The position numbers were made by a program, and so were the translations under genes. 64,000 bases of DNA from Nocardia sp. SYP-A9097. Its GTDB lineage: Bacteria; Actinomycetota; Actinomycetes; Mycobacteriales; Mycobacteriaceae. Shown here one piece after another: positions 8,192-17,233 of the stretch (positions are counted from its first letter, which is position 1; each line of letters opens with the position of its first letter). The stretch is taken from positions 146,702 to 210,701 of the forward strand of contig NZ_WJIC01000012.1 in the NCBI RefSeq assembly GCF_009649815.1, given 5' to 3'. The notes under the pieces are model-generated. The model saw nothing but the letters and a program-made list of their open reading frames with translations. It had not been told where the DNA came from and made no database searches.

Positions 8192-9441
8192 GCGCGCACG
8201 CCGTATACCGCGACGCAGTCCAGCGCTATTTCCAGGCGCGGGCCGCGTTGGTCGATGGAGTGCCCGAGTAGTTCCTCTATGCGCTGAATTCGATATCGCA
8301 CGGTGTTCTTGTGCACGCCAAGTGTTTTCGCGGCGGCGTCCGGACTGCGGCGGGCGCGCAGATAGGCGTGCAGGGTTTCTCGCAGGCGCGCGGATTGTGC
8401 GTCGGGCGCTGCCAGTGTGCCCAATTCCCGGTCGATGAGTGCCCGCATGGCGGTTTCGTCGGCTCCGGTCAGATAGGCCACTTCGACGTCGGGGTAGTGC
8501 ACCACGGCCGGCAGGCCGGGCCGCGCGCGTTCAGTGACCTGCCGGGCGGCGATGGCCTCGCGGTGACCGCCGCGGAATCCGGCGACCTGGGAGGCGGGGA
8601 TTCCGGCCGCCACCCGGACGGTCGCCTCGACGGGCCAGACGGATTGTGCGGGGTCCGGGAGGTCGTCGTCCAGGCCGATCCAGGCCCAGAGCGCGGATGC
8701 GCCGGAGGGGATAGTAAGGACGCTGCCATTACCGAGTGCGCTCGCGCAGCGGGCGGCGACACGATCGAGTAGTCCGGTGCTGTCGTCCGCGCCGTCGGGG
8801 CGAACCGGGGTGGTGTCGGTGTCGGTCCAGAGCACGAGGGCGAGATGGCGCTGGGCGAGCTGGTAGCCGAGTCGGGCGGAGGCGTGTTCGATATCGAGGT
8901 CGCCGCCGTCGAGCAGGGCGCGCACGATTCCGGCGCGCTGATTGAGGGCGGCGCGCAGTCCGCTCTCACGCTCCTGCATATAGGTTTCGGTGAGGGTCTC
9001 GACCGAGGTGCTGATCCAGCGGGTGGAGCGGTCGAAAAGCCTCAGCAGTACGTCTCTTTCGATCTCCCGCGGCAGTTGCCCCTGACCGACGATCTCGGTC
9101 ATGAAATCCAGCAGTGCCTCCTGGCCGACGTGGTAGACACGCAGCAGCAGCCGGATGTCGTGGCCGCGGCGGGCGATGGTGCGGGCGAAGGCGTGCGCCT
9201 GTTCGGGGACCGGATAGTCGAAGCGGTCCTGGGTCAGCCCGCTGAGTACCTCGAAGGCGTGCGCGCGGGTGCTGGCGGCGAGGTCACGGCGCACATCCCG
9301 ATCGCGGAGTTCGGGAATGCGGGTGATGATCGCGGTGTCGAGGCGGCTGAGCACCTGTTCGAGGTTCTCGGTGCGCAGGTTCTCGGCGACGAAGTCGGCG
9401 ATCCACTGCCGGGTGCCGGGGCTGGTCTCGATATTCGCCAC
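8188..9441 (-). CDS. PucR-family helix-turn-helix transcriptional regulator
   Basis: DNA-binding regulator of about 417 residues. The N-terminal ~160 residues resemble the RsbR-like sensor region common in actinobacterial PucR proteins. The middle is a GGDEF-like degenerate domain, and the C-terminus is the PucR helix-turn-helix with the signature LGVHKNTVRYRIQRIEELLG. I choose the GTG at 9441 because GGAGG lies eight bases upstream; longer in-frame starts run into the divergent promoter region. It faces away from an aldehyde dehydrogenase/SDR operon across 170 bases, so it probably controls those genes in response to an aldehyde or alcohol-type substrate. The ligand is not deducible from the sequence. 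Confidence 0.92.
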   Translation of the reverse strand: MANIETSPGTRQWIADFVAENLRTENLEQVLSRLDTAIITRIPELRDRDVRRDLAASTRAHAFEVLSGLTQDRFDYPVPEQAHAFARTIARRGHDIRLLLRVYHVGQEALLDFMTEIVGQGQLPREIERDVLLRLFDRSTRWISTSVETLTETYMQERESGLRAALNQRAGIVRALLDGGDLDIEHASARLGYQLAQRHLALVLWTDTDTTPVRPDGADDSTGLLDRVAARCASALGNGSVLTIPSGASALWAWIGLDDDLPDPAQSVWPVEATVRVAAGIPASQVAGFRGGHREAIAARQVTERARPGLPAVVHYPDVEVAYLTGADETAMRALIDRELGTLAAPDAQSARLRETLHAYLRARRSPDAAAKTLGVHKNTVRYRIQRIEELLGHSIDQRGPRLEIALDCVAVYGVRA

Positions 9442-9611
9442 GCACCGACCTCCGAATTTGGATCCAAAGTACAAAATCGGACTGATTTCTTGACCCGATG
9501 AGCCAAGAATGTCCGCGAAGAGTTGTGTCACGATCATAGTTCAGTGAGCTGTCACACACAGCTCACGGAGCCGAGCCGGTTCGCAATGCAGCGCACGTGG
9601 GAGAGCACATC

Positions 9612-11198
9612 GTGACCAATACCGAACCCCGCAAGACCGCACCTCGTAAGGCCGCCGCCAATGGCAGCGCCGAGCTCGAGGTGCGCAATCCCGCCACCGG
9701 TGCGCTAGCGGGCACGGTGCCGATCGATTCGGCCGAGACGGTGGCGGCCAAGGTGGCCGCATTGCGCCTGCATCAGCCCGAGTGGGAGGCCATCGGTCCC
9801 GACGGCCGCAAGGAGTGGCTGCTCAAACTCCAGGACTGGCTGGTCGACAATACCGACGAGCTCGCCGACATCCTGCAGTCAGAGACCGGTAAGGCGCGCA
9901 TCGACGCGCTCATCGATCCGGCCTTCTCCATCGATCTGACCGGGTACTACGCGCGCCGGGCCGGGAAATTCCTTGCGGACGAACATCCTTCACCGCACAG
10001 CCCGCTGGCCCGGGTGAAGTCGCTGACCCGGGTGTTCCGGCCGTATCCGGTGGTCGGTGTCATCACGCCGTGGAACTTCCCGCTCGCCATGCCCGTCATC
10101 GATCTGATTCCGGCGCTGGCCGCGGGTGCCGCCGTCATCCTGAAACCCTCCGAGGTGACCCCACTTTCGGCGGTCGCGCTGGCGCGCGGCTGGCGTGAGA
10201 TCGGCGCGCCGCCGGTCTTCGATATCGTCACCGGCGCGGGTGCGACAGGTGCGGCCGTGGTCGGCAATGTCGACTATGTGCAGTTCACCGGCTCCACGCC
10301 GACCGGCCGCAAGATCGCCGCCGCCTGCACCGAGCGCATGATTCCGTACAGCCTGGAGTTGGGCGGAAAGGATCCGGCCATCGTACTCGCCGACGCTGAT
10401 CTGGATCGCGCCGCGCACGGTATCGCCTTCGGTGGCCTGTTCAATGCCGGGCAGATGTGTATTTCGGTGGAGCGCGTCTATGTGGAGGCCCCCGTATACG
10501 ACGAATTCCTGAAGAAGCTGACCGCCGCCGTCAAGGAGGTCCGCCAGGGCGTCGACGGCCGGGAGCCCAAGTACGACATGGGCGCTCTGGCCAATGAGGC
10601 GCAGGCGGATATCGTGCAGCGGCATGTCGAGGAGGCTGTCAAGGCGGGTGCGCGAGTGCTCACCGGCGGTAAGCGCACCGGTGTCGGCACCCTGTTCGAG
10701 CCGACCGTGCTCGCCGATGTCGACCACACCATGACCTGTATGACCGAGGAGACCTTCGGTCCGACGATTCCGGTCATGAAGGTCGCCGATGAGGCGGAGG
10801 CCGTTCGGCTGGCCAATGATTCGATCTTCGGACTCTCCGCCTCGGTGTGGAGCGGTGACAAGGATCGAGCGGAACGCGTTGCGCGCCAATTGAATGCGGG
10901 CGCGGTGAACATCAATGACGTGTTCTCCAATATGTTCAGTTTCGCGCTGCCCATGGGCGGCTGGGGGCTGTCCGGGGTGGGTGCGCGCTGGGGTGGCGCG
11001 AACGGGGTGCGCAAGTACTGCCGACAGCAGGCCATCACCAAGCCGATCCTGCCAACGCAGACCAAAGAGCTGCTGTGGTTCCCGTATTCGCCTACCAAGC
11101 TGGCATTCTCGCTGTCGGCCATGCGGGCCGCGGGTGCGCGCGGACTGCGCCGGTTCAGCGTGCAGGCGGTCTTCGATACCGTGAAGGGGATCAAGTAA
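9612..11198 (+). CDS. NAD(P)+-dependent aldehyde dehydrogenase, succinate-semialdehyde type
   Basis: Oxidises an aldehyde to its carboxylic acid. In the 528-residue product the catalytic set is complete: Asn155 in TPWNFP, Lys178 in LKPSE, Glu249 in LELGGKDP and Cys283 in NAGQMCISVERVYV. The closest family I recall is the GabD2-like succinate-semialdehyde dehydrogenases, which share the GQxCISxERxYVE stretch and a C-terminal extension of about 45 residues with a hydrophobic/basic patch. The GTG at 9612 has GGGAGAG upstream; the GTG at 9597 would place that site inside the gene. The stop overlaps the next start (TAATG), so the SDR gene is translationally coupled. The substrate is uncertain. Confidence 0.93.
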   Translation: MTNTEPRKTAPRKAAANGSAELEVRNPATGALAGTVPIDSAETVAAKVAALRLHQPEWEAIGPDGRKEWLLKLQDWLVDNTDELADILQSETGKARIDALIDPAFSIDLTGYYARRAGKFLADEHPSPHSPLARVKSLTRVFRPYPVVGVITPWNFPLAMPVIDLIPALAAGAAVILKPSEVTPLSAVALARGWREIGAPPVFDIVTGAGATGAAVVGNVDYVQFTGSTPTGRKIAAACTERMIPYSLELGGKDPAIVLADADLDRAAHGIAFGGLFNAGQMCISVERVYVEAPVYDEFLKKLTAAVKEVRQGVDGREPKYDMGALANEAQADIVQRHVEEAVKAGARVLTGGKRTGVGTLFEPTVLADVDHTMTCMTEETFGPTIPVMKVADEAEAVRLANDSIFGLSASVWSGDKDRAERVARQLNAGAVNINDVFSNMFSFALPMGGWGLSGVGARWGGANGVRKYCRQQAITKPILPTQTKELLWFPYSPTKLAFSLSAMRAAGARGLRRFSVQAVFDTVKGIK

Positions 11199-12034
11199 TG
11201 ACCGACTTCGGTTCCATCGCAGGCAAAGTCGTGGTGATCACCGGTGGCGCGCGTGGTATCGGGCTGGCCACCGCGACGGCGTTGCACGCACTCGGCGCGA
11301 AGATCGCCATCGGCGATATCGACGAGGCAAGTTGTAAAGAGTCCGGTGCGGCACGGGGTTTCGAGCTTTACGGGCGACTCGATGTCACCGATCAGCAGTC
11401 GTTCGAGGCGTTCCTCGATGATGTGGAGCGGCGGCTCGGGCCGATCGATGTCCTCATCAACAATGCCGGGATCATGCCCACCGGACGACTGGTGGACGAA
11501 CCGGACGCCATTACCCGGCGCATTCTGGATATCAATGTGTACGGCGTGATCCTGGGCTCCAAACTGGCGGTGGCGCGCATGCTGCCGCGCGGTCGGGGGC
11601 ATGTCATCAATATCGCGTCGCTGGCCGGGGAGACCCACATTCCGGGTCTGGCCACCTACAACGCGAGCAAGCACGCGGTGCTCGGGTTCACCGATACGCT
11701 GCGCGAGGAGTACCGGGGCACCGGGGTGCGGTTCTCCTCGGTGCTGCCGACGCTCACCAAAACCGAACTGGGATCCGGGGTTACGGCTCCGAAGCTGCTG
11801 CGCCCGGCCGAGCCGGAGGAGATCGCGGACGCCATTGCCAAGCTGATCGCGGAGCCCAAGTCGAAGGTGCGGGTCACCGCGATGGCGGGCATCATCGCGC
11901 AGCTGGTGGGATTGCTGCCGGAGGCGGCCGGCGATGCCCTCGGGCGGGCGCTGGGTGCGCAGAGCGCGTTCCTGGATGACGTCGACGCGGCGGCACGCAA
12001 GGCGTACGAGTCACGGGTGCGCGGGGACAATTGA
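11198..12034 (+). CDS. Short-chain dehydrogenase/reductase
   Basis: A 278-residue classical SDR. It has the nucleotide-binding TGGARGIG near residue 16, NNAG near residue 88, a catalytic serine in NIASLAG, and YNASK carrying the catalytic Tyr and Lys. The C-terminal 50 residues are an extension common in actinobacterial SDRs annotated as alcohol or retinol-type dehydrogenases. The ATG overlaps the aldehyde dehydrogenase stop by one base. The pair could oxidise an alcohol to an acid by way of the aldehyde. A strong hairpin terminator follows seven bases after the stop. Confidence 0.93.
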   Translation: MTDFGSIAGKVVVITGGARGIGLATATALHALGAKIAIGDIDEASCKESGAARGFELYGRLDVTDQQSFEAFLDDVERRLGPIDVLINNAGIMPTGRLVDEPDAITRRILDINVYGVILGSKLAVARMLPRGRGHVINIASLAGETHIPGLATYNASKHAVLGFTDTLREEYRGTGVRFSSVLPTLTKTELGSGVTAPKLLRPAEPEEIADAIAKLIAEPKSKVRVTAMAGIIAQLVGLLPEAAGDALGRALGAQSAFLDDVDAAARKAYESRVRGDN

Positions 12035-12040
12035 TGAAAT

Positions 12041-12073
12041 GGGTTGTGGCCGAGCACAGTTCGGCCACAACCC
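12041..12073. terminator. Bidirectional hairpin terminator
   Basis: A 13-bp perfect inverted repeat (arms GGGTTGTGGCCGA and TCGGCCACAACCC) with a seven-base loop, placed between the converging SDR and TerD genes, followed on the plus strand by GTTATT. Confidence 0.8.
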
Positions 12074-12083
12074 GTTATTCCGG

Positions 12084-13355
12084 TCAGTGCACGGTTGCGA
12101 GCACGAAACGCTTTCCCGGATCGATCATCTTGGAAACCGTTGCGCCGTCACCGTATTCGCCGAGCGCTGTCATATTCCAGCCGTGCGCCGCGCGAGTCAG
12201 CATGCACATGAAAAGCCCGGTACGGCGTTCGCCCCGGGACAGCTCGAATCGCACCAGTTCCGCACCGGAGTAGTCGTCGACCAGACGGCAGAAGGCGCGC
12301 GCGATCTCGTCGAATTTCTGCCCGGAGTAGGAATTCACGGTGAAGAGCAGGGCATACACGTCGGCGGGTAGTGCGGGCAGGTCGACGGTGATCACCTCGT
12401 CGTCGCCCTCGCCCGCACCGGTGAGATTGTCCCCGGAGTGCTTGATCGCGCCCTTGAACGCCGAGAGTTTCACGAACCAGACCTTGCCCAATTCCTTGGC
12501 CTGCCGGTTGTAGGCGACCACGGAGGCGTCCAGGTCGATATCCTTGCCGCGCTTGGCCGGATCCCACCCGAGCGCCATTTTCACCCGAGTCAGGGACGGC
12601 GCACCGGTTTTGGTGAGCGAGACGGTTTCGTTCTTGGACAGGGAAACCCGGCCCTTGTCCAAACTGACCGTCGCCTCGCCGAATCGAGGTTGCGGGGGTG
12701 GCGTGTAAGCCTGCGGCGGCGGAGGCGGCGGCTGCTGATACGAATTCTGCTGCGGCGGTGGGTAGTACGCGGGCGGCGGCACCGGTGGCGGGTACGTGGC
12801 AGCCGGGGGAACGGGCGGCGGGTAGTTCACCGGTGGCGGTGTATACGCCTGCTGCGGCACGGGCGCATCATCCACGCTGATCCCGAAATCCGTCGCGATC
12901 CCCGCCAGGCCATCAGCGTATCCCTGACCAACTGCACGGACCTTCCACATCCCTTGTCGCCGATAGACTTCCACGCCGATCACCGCCGTCTCGGTGCTCA
13001 GGTCCGTGGGTGTGAAGCTGGCGAGCACCGTGCCCCGATTCGGGTCGGTGACCGTAATGGTGACTCGTCCGGCGCGGCCCCAATCGGGCGGTCCGGACCC
13101 GTCCAGGCTGGCGGTGACCACGATCTTGTCGATATCGGCGGGCACCTGCCGGGTGGCGATCCGAATCCGGTTGGGTGGCTGCGCCGTGACGCCGGGACCG
13201 ACCGGCTGGTTGTAGAAGATGAAATCACTGTCGGAGCGGACTTTTCCGGTGCCGGTGAGCAGTAGCGCCGCCACATCCACCTGCGTCGCGGCGGTGACCT
13301 CGACGACCACCTCGTCCGTGCCGATCGGCGCGTTCGCGCCCTTGACCAATTCCAT
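12084..13355 (-). CDS. TerD-family protein with two TerD domains
   Basis: About 423 residues in three parts: a TerD domain (roughly 1-170) beginning MELVKGANAPI, a very Pro-rich linker (about 176-245) with repeated PPPxxY units, and a second TerD domain (about 250-423). The second domain has the conserved VKMALGWDPAKRGKDIDLDASVV, whose acidic residues are the expected calcium site, and a GDDEVITVDL stretch. TerD proteins are calcium-binding stress proteins linked to tellurite and envelope stress in bacteria; the exact role here is unknown. The start is ATG with GGGGAGG upstream. No other ter gene is nearby, so it is not part of a classical ter cluster. It is divergent from the PfkB-type kinase. 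Confidence 0.92.
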   Translation of the reverse strand: MELVKGANAPIGTDEVVVEVTAATQVDVAALLLTGTGKVRSDSDFIFYNQPVGPGVTAQPPNRIRIATRQVPADIDKIVVTASLDGSGPPDWGRAGRVTITVTDPNRGTVLASFTPTDLSTETAVIGVEVYRRQGMWKVRAVGQGYADGLAGIATDFGISVDDAPVPQQAYTPPPVNYPPPVPPAATYPPPVPPPAYYPPPQQNSYQQPPPPPPQAYTPPPQPRFGEATVSLDKGRVSLSKNETVSLTKTGAPSLTRVKMALGWDPAKRGKDIDLDASVVAYNRQAKELGKVWFVKLSAFKGAIKHSGDNLTGAGEGDDEVITVDLPALPADVYALLFTVNSYSGQKFDEIARAFCRLVDDYSGAELVRFELSRGERRTGLFMCMLTRAAHGWNMTALGEYGDGATVSKMIDPGKRFVLATVH

Positions 13356-13394
13356 TGCCTGCCTTACCTCCCCGTCTCCACCACGGTAGCGCCG

Positions 13395-13400
13395 TATCGT
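13395..13400 (+). promoter_or_regulatory. -10 hexamer TATCGT, leaderless
   Basis: TATCGT ends six bases before the ATG of the PfkB-type kinase, which lacks a ribosome site. Confidence 0.5.
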
Positions 13401-13406
13401 CGGCTG

Positions 13407-14276
13407 ATGGACGACAACGGAGCGGTGTTCATCGGACTGTCCACCCTCGACCTGGCGTACGCGGTGGACCGATACCCGGCCGAGGACAGCAAGACCCAGG
13501 CCGACGAATTGTTCCTGGGCGCGGGCGGCCCCGCCGCCAATGCCGCGGTCACCTACGCGCACCTGTCCGGCCGGGTGCCGACGCTGGTCACCGCGCTGGG
13601 CAAACATCCGCTGGCCGAGCTGATTCGAGGCGATCTGCAACAGCACGGCGTCGGCCTCACCGATCTCACCCCCGACGGCGAGCATCAGCCGCCGGTCTCC
13701 TCGATCATCGTGGCCACCGGCGCGGCCACTCGAACCATTGTGTCGCTGGACGGTTCCCGCGTATACGCGCCGTTCGACAGCACCGCCGCCGAACATCTGG
13801 ATCGCGTGGGGATTGTGCTGGTGGACGGGCACTACCCGGAACCGGCCCTGCACATTGCCGCGGCAGCCAAGGCGCAGGGCATTCCGGTGGTGCTCGATGC
13901 GGGCCGCCGCCGTCCCGTGCACACCGAACTGCTGCCACTGACCGATATCGCGATTTGTTCAGCGGCCTTCACACCGCCGGGAGTACCGCCGAATTCCGCA
14001 CCGGCGGTCTTCGAGTATCTGCACGCCCTCGGGATCGGCTCCGTGGCGATCACGCGCGGCGCGGACCCCGTTCTCTGGTCGTCCGCCGGTGCCTCCGGCG
14101 AAATACCCATTACCGCAACCGCTGCCGTGGACACTCTCGGCGCGGGCGATATCCTGCACGGCGCGTTCTGCCACTTCCACACCCTCGGTGAATCGTTCCC
14201 GCGGGCCCTGACCCATGCCGCCGAGATCGCGTCCCGATCCTGCGCCTCGGTCGGTACCCGCGCCTGGATGCGCTAG
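13407..14276 (+). CDS. PfkB-family carbohydrate kinase
   Basis: Sugar or nucleoside kinase of the ribokinase fold, 289 residues. The N-terminal GLSTLDLAYAVDRYP strand, the GAGGPAANAAVTYAHLSG substrate loop and the C-terminal DTLGAGDILHGAF are present. The last holds the catalytic Asp in the family's DTxGAGD motif. The substrate is not predictable from these motifs. The gene begins with ATG behind a -10 hexamer and seems leaderless. Its TAG stop shares the palindrome CTAG (14273-14276) with the stop of the facing nucleoside-kinase-like gene. Confidence 0.93.
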   Translation: MDDNGAVFIGLSTLDLAYAVDRYPAEDSKTQADELFLGAGGPAANAAVTYAHLSGRVPTLVTALGKHPLAELIRGDLQQHGVGLTDLTPDGEHQPPVSSIIVATGAATRTIVSLDGSRVYAPFDSTAAEHLDRVGIVLVDGHYPEPALHIAAAAKAQGIPVVLDAGRRRPVHTELLPLTDIAICSAAFTPPGVPPNSAPAVFEYLHALGIGSVAITRGADPVLWSSAGASGEIPITATAAVDTLGAGDILHGAFCHFHTLGESFPRALTHAAEIASRSCASVGTRAWMR

Positions 14277-14950
14277 ACGATCCGGTAGGCGCGGCCGAAT
14301 TTGCGCAGTACCAGATCGGCGCGCGTCAGGGTGCCCTCGACCAGGCGGGCATTGAGCAGATCACTCTGGGCGACTTTGGTTTTGGCGTCCGCCGGGGTGC
14401 GGCCGCCGCGAATATGCCGGCGCACCAGGCGCTGTTCGATGACCGGGCGCGGCACGTCCAGGTACCAGGTTTCGTCGAGTAGCGGCCGCACTGCGGACCA
14501 TGAGCCGTGACCCTCCAGCAGCAGATAGTTTCCCTCGGTGACGACTATGCGCTGATCGCCGATGACCACTCCGCCGGGCATGGGTTCGTGGATCTCGCGA
14601 TCATAGGTCGGCCACGGAATGGATTGTCCCAGTGGCGCTTCGCGCAGTTTCCGGAGCAGATCGACATAGGCGGCGGCATCGAAGGTATCGGGTTCGCCCT
14701 TGCGGGCCAGCTCGCCCAGCGCCCGCAATTGCGCATTGGTGAAATGGAATCCGTCCATCGGCGCGACCTCGGCGATGGGGCTGCCCGCCGCCAGATTGAG
14801 TTCATCGCGCACCCCGCGCGCGAGCGTGGATTTGCCCGCCCCGGGCGGTCCGGCGATACCCAGGACGAACCGGCCGGCCTGCCCGTCCGCACGCCGCCGA
14901 ATACGCGCCGCCAACTCCGCCAGGGAGGTTTCGACACTGCCGCGGTTCAC
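14273..14950 (-). CDS. P-loop nucleoside/nucleotide kinase family protein
   Basis: A kinase of about 225 residues in the uridine kinase/pantothenate kinase-like P-loop group. It has Walker A GPPGAGKST near residue 33, MDGFHFTNAQL (acceptor-site Asp and His) near residue 64, and a late RRHIRGGRTP basic lid. Such proteins are usually annotated as nucleoside/nucleotide kinase or YfdG/FrcK-like; the acceptor is unknown. I choose the GTG at 14950 because TAGGGT lies exactly seven bases upstream, as in other leaderless genes here; a GTG at 14959 would put that hexamer partly within the gene. It converges with the PfkB gene and follows the kinase pair. Confidence 0.88.
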   Translation of the reverse strand: MNRGSVETSLAELAARIRRRADGQAGRFVLGIAGPPGAGKSTLARGVRDELNLAAGSPIAEVAPMDGFHFTNAQLRALGELARKGEPDTFDAAAYVDLLRKLREAPLGQSIPWPTYDREIHEPMPGGVVIGDQRIVVTEGNYLLLEGHGSWSAVRPLLDETWYLDVPRPVIEQRLVRRHIRGGRTPADAKTKVAQSDLLNARLVEGTLTRADLVLRKFGRAYRIV

Positions 14951-14957
14951 GCGGCCC

Positions 14958-14963
14958 ACCCTA
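14958..14963 (-). promoter_or_regulatory. -10 hexamer TAGGGT, leaderless
   Basis: TAGGGT on the minus strand ends seven bases before the GTG at 14950. The same hexamer and spacing occur before holB. Confidence 0.45.
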
Positions 14964-15016
14964 CGGAATCGACCCCGAAATCGTTGCCGCCTCGCCAGGT
15001 AAAGTACCCCCGCCGG

Positions 15017-17233
15017 CTACCTGCCGGAGGGAATCGCCCGCAGCAGCGCCCGCAGATCCGCCTCCAGCAGGCGGAAGAGCCAGTAGCTGAGCACGAATGC
15101 CAGCACCCCGCCCACGCTCAGCCAGCGCACCGGAACTATCACCAAGGCCAGGTCCTCGCGGGAGACGAAGGTAGCCGTCGCGACCCCCAACAGCGGCACC
15201 GACGCCGCCACCGCGAGATACACATTGCTGCGCCGGGCCAGCGCCCACAATCCGCGCCGATCGGCGGGCCCCACCGCACCGCGCACCAGTAACTGCGGGT
15301 ACAGCACCCGCACCGAATACACCGCGACGAGAAAGAACGGATAGGCGAGAGCGATTGCGGCACACACCGTCTGAGCCGCGAAGAAGTGCGCGAACACATG
15401 CGGTGGCAGTCGCGCGCCGGAGCCGTACAGCGCCAACGGCCACGCCACACCCGCGATCATCCACATGATGAACGGAATCCACACCGCCCGCTCCGCCATC
15501 AGCAGGGTGTCCGCGCGGGCGCGAGCGAGTTCGGCGGGCGGGTACCGGTGCCCGTGCGCCAGCCGGTACGAGACGGTCAGTGGCCGCCGCGCCAGCCACA
15601 AAAGCAGCAGCGCCGCCAGCGGGAAGGCGATGGCATTGTTCACCAGCGCGACCGTGCCGAACCGCTGCTGATCGGCGGCGGCGAGCCGATCCACGATGAG
15701 ACTCTGATTCAGCCGGATGTTGTAAAAGCTGGCAATGGCATTCGGCACACCCACGCAGAGCGCCACGATCGGCACCGGCCAGCGGCGCGCCCGGGCGCGC
15801 CAGCTCTTGGGTGGTGGGTCGACCAGATCGCGGGCGCGCGCGTTCAGGCAGAGGTCGAGCTGTCCCGCCAGTTCCGTGCCGTTCTGCCGGCGGCGCTCCG
15901 GATCGGGATGCAGGCATTCCAGCAGTACCCGGCGCAGCGCGGCGGGCGTATCGGCGGGCAGTGCGTTCAGCGCCGCGGGCGGCACGCCCAGGCGCCGCCG
16001 TGCCAGCATGGCCGTCACCACCTCGTGCCCCGGCACACCGGTAGCCGGTGGATCGTCGAATGGTGCTGTGCCGGTGAGCATTTCCCACAGCAGTACCCCG
16101 AGCGACCAGATATCGCTGCGGGTGTCCGGCATGGGCGCGGTGGGGTCGAGCCGGGCCGCGAGGGCTTCCGGGGACCGCCAGCGCAATTCCTCGGGGGCGT
16201 CCGCCGCGGCACCGCCCGCGCCCGGAATCCCGGCGTTCCAATACAGCGCTCCCAGTGCGAAATCCGCCAGTTTGGGTACGCCCTCGGCCGTGAACAGCAC
16301 ATTCGCGGGACGAATATCGTGGTGCTGCACCCCGTGCCGCTCCGCGTAGTCCAGGGCCACCGCCAGCCGGCGCCCGACCCAGGCCACCGTCTCGGGCCAG
16401 CTCAGCGCCGTAATCTCCTGCCGCACACTGGACTCCGCGGGCCGTATCTCGCCCCTGGCCTCCATGGCGGCATCGACGGCCCGTAACAGCAGCGCACCGC
16501 CGGGCGGCGGAGTCGTTGTGGTGCTGTGGCTTTCGCGCAGCAGCGTCAGCACGCCCTCGGCATTGCCGCCCGGCATGTACTGCATGTACAACAGCCGCAA
16601 GGGTTTACTGTCACCGCCGTTGCCGGCGATGAGTCGCTGATCGTAGACGCGGACGATGTAATGGTGGTCGAGCTGGGCGACGGTGGGTGTATCACTGTCC
16701 GCGCCCGCTTCGACGCGGACGGCGACCAGGCGCTGCATGGAGCGCTGCCGGGCCAGGAACATGCGACTGTGTGTGGCCCCGCCCAGATCGGTGAGCAGGT
16801 CGAAATCGTCCAGGCGGCGGCCTGTTTCGATCCCGGCGGGCAGGGCCGGGGTTTCGGCGCGGACGGCGCCGTCGGCGAAGCGCCGCCGGATCTCACCGGC
16901 TACCTCCGGGTATTCGGTGCTGAAGGTGTCCACGTCCAATGCCCGGTAGCGGCTGCGCACCAGGTACTCCTCGCAGACCAGGTCGGCGAATTCGGGGCTG
17001 TCGGTGACGGCCGGGAATTCGCTGCGGTACTCCGCGATTCGCTTCTCCAGGCCCGCGCGCCGCCAGCGCTGGCGCATATCGACGCGCACCAGGGCGGTGA
17101 GCACATCCAGCTGCAGTGCTGCGCCGTCGGGTACGTAGTGGTTCAGGTGCGGCGGTTCCCGGCGATCACCGCGCAGCGTGGATTCCCAGTCGGCGGCGAA
17201 GCGCGAGACCGCCTGGGCGGGATACTCGTTCAT
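15017..17233 (-). CDS. Membrane Ser/Thr protein kinase homologue, probable pseudokinase
   Basis: A 738-residue paralogue of the kinase immediately upstream, with the same order of parts. These are an N-terminal helical domain (about 40-120), a kinase-fold domain (about 142-470), and a C-terminal region with roughly six membrane segments (about 485-735). The catalytic residues are eroded. The Gly-rich loop reads DLGGATHSRMF, the ATP-binding Lys of VAVK is Arg173, HRDxKPxN is HHDIRPAN (305-311), and DFG is DFA (324-326). The catalytic-loop Asp306 and Asn311 remain. It lacks the Thr-Arg repeat linker of its neighbour. The ATG overlaps that gene's stop (ATGA), so the two are made together, suggesting a kinase/pseudokinase complex. 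Loss of activity is inferred, not shown. Confidence 0.9.
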   Translation of the reverse strand: MNEYPAQAVSRFAADWESTLRGDRREPPHLNHYVPDGAALQLDVLTALVRVDMRQRWRRAGLEKRIAEYRSEFPAVTDSPEFADLVCEEYLVRSRYRALDVDTFSTEYPEVAGEIRRRFADGAVRAETPALPAGIETGRRLDDFDLLTDLGGATHSRMFLARQRSMQRLVAVRVEAGADSDTPTVAQLDHHYIVRVYDQRLIAGNGGDSKPLRLLYMQYMPGGNAEGVLTLLRESHSTTTTPPPGGALLLRAVDAAMEARGEIRPAESSVRQEITALSWPETVAWVGRRLAVALDYAERHGVQHHDIRPANVLFTAEGVPKLADFALGALYWNAGIPGAGGAAADAPEELRWRSPEALAARLDPTAPMPDTRSDIWSLGVLLWEMLTGTAPFDDPPATGVPGHEVVTAMLARRRLGVPPAALNALPADTPAALRRVLLECLHPDPERRRQNGTELAGQLDLCLNARARDLVDPPPKSWRARARRWPVPIVALCVGVPNAIASFYNIRLNQSLIVDRLAAADQQRFGTVALVNNAIAFPLAALLLLWLARRPLTVSYRLAHGHRYPPAELARARADTLLMAERAVWIPFIMWMIAGVAWPLALYGSGARLPPHVFAHFFAAQTVCAAIALAYPFFLVAVYSVRVLYPQLLVRGAVGPADRRGLWALARRSNVYLAVAASVPLLGVATATFVSREDLALVIVPVRWLSVGGVLAFVLSYWLFRLLEADLRALLRAIPSGR

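Noticed and set aside
12438..13265. A 275-codon plus-strand frame opposite the TerD gene
   Set aside because: Composition is that of a shadow frame with runs of Arg, and the TerD domains on the minus strand are clear.
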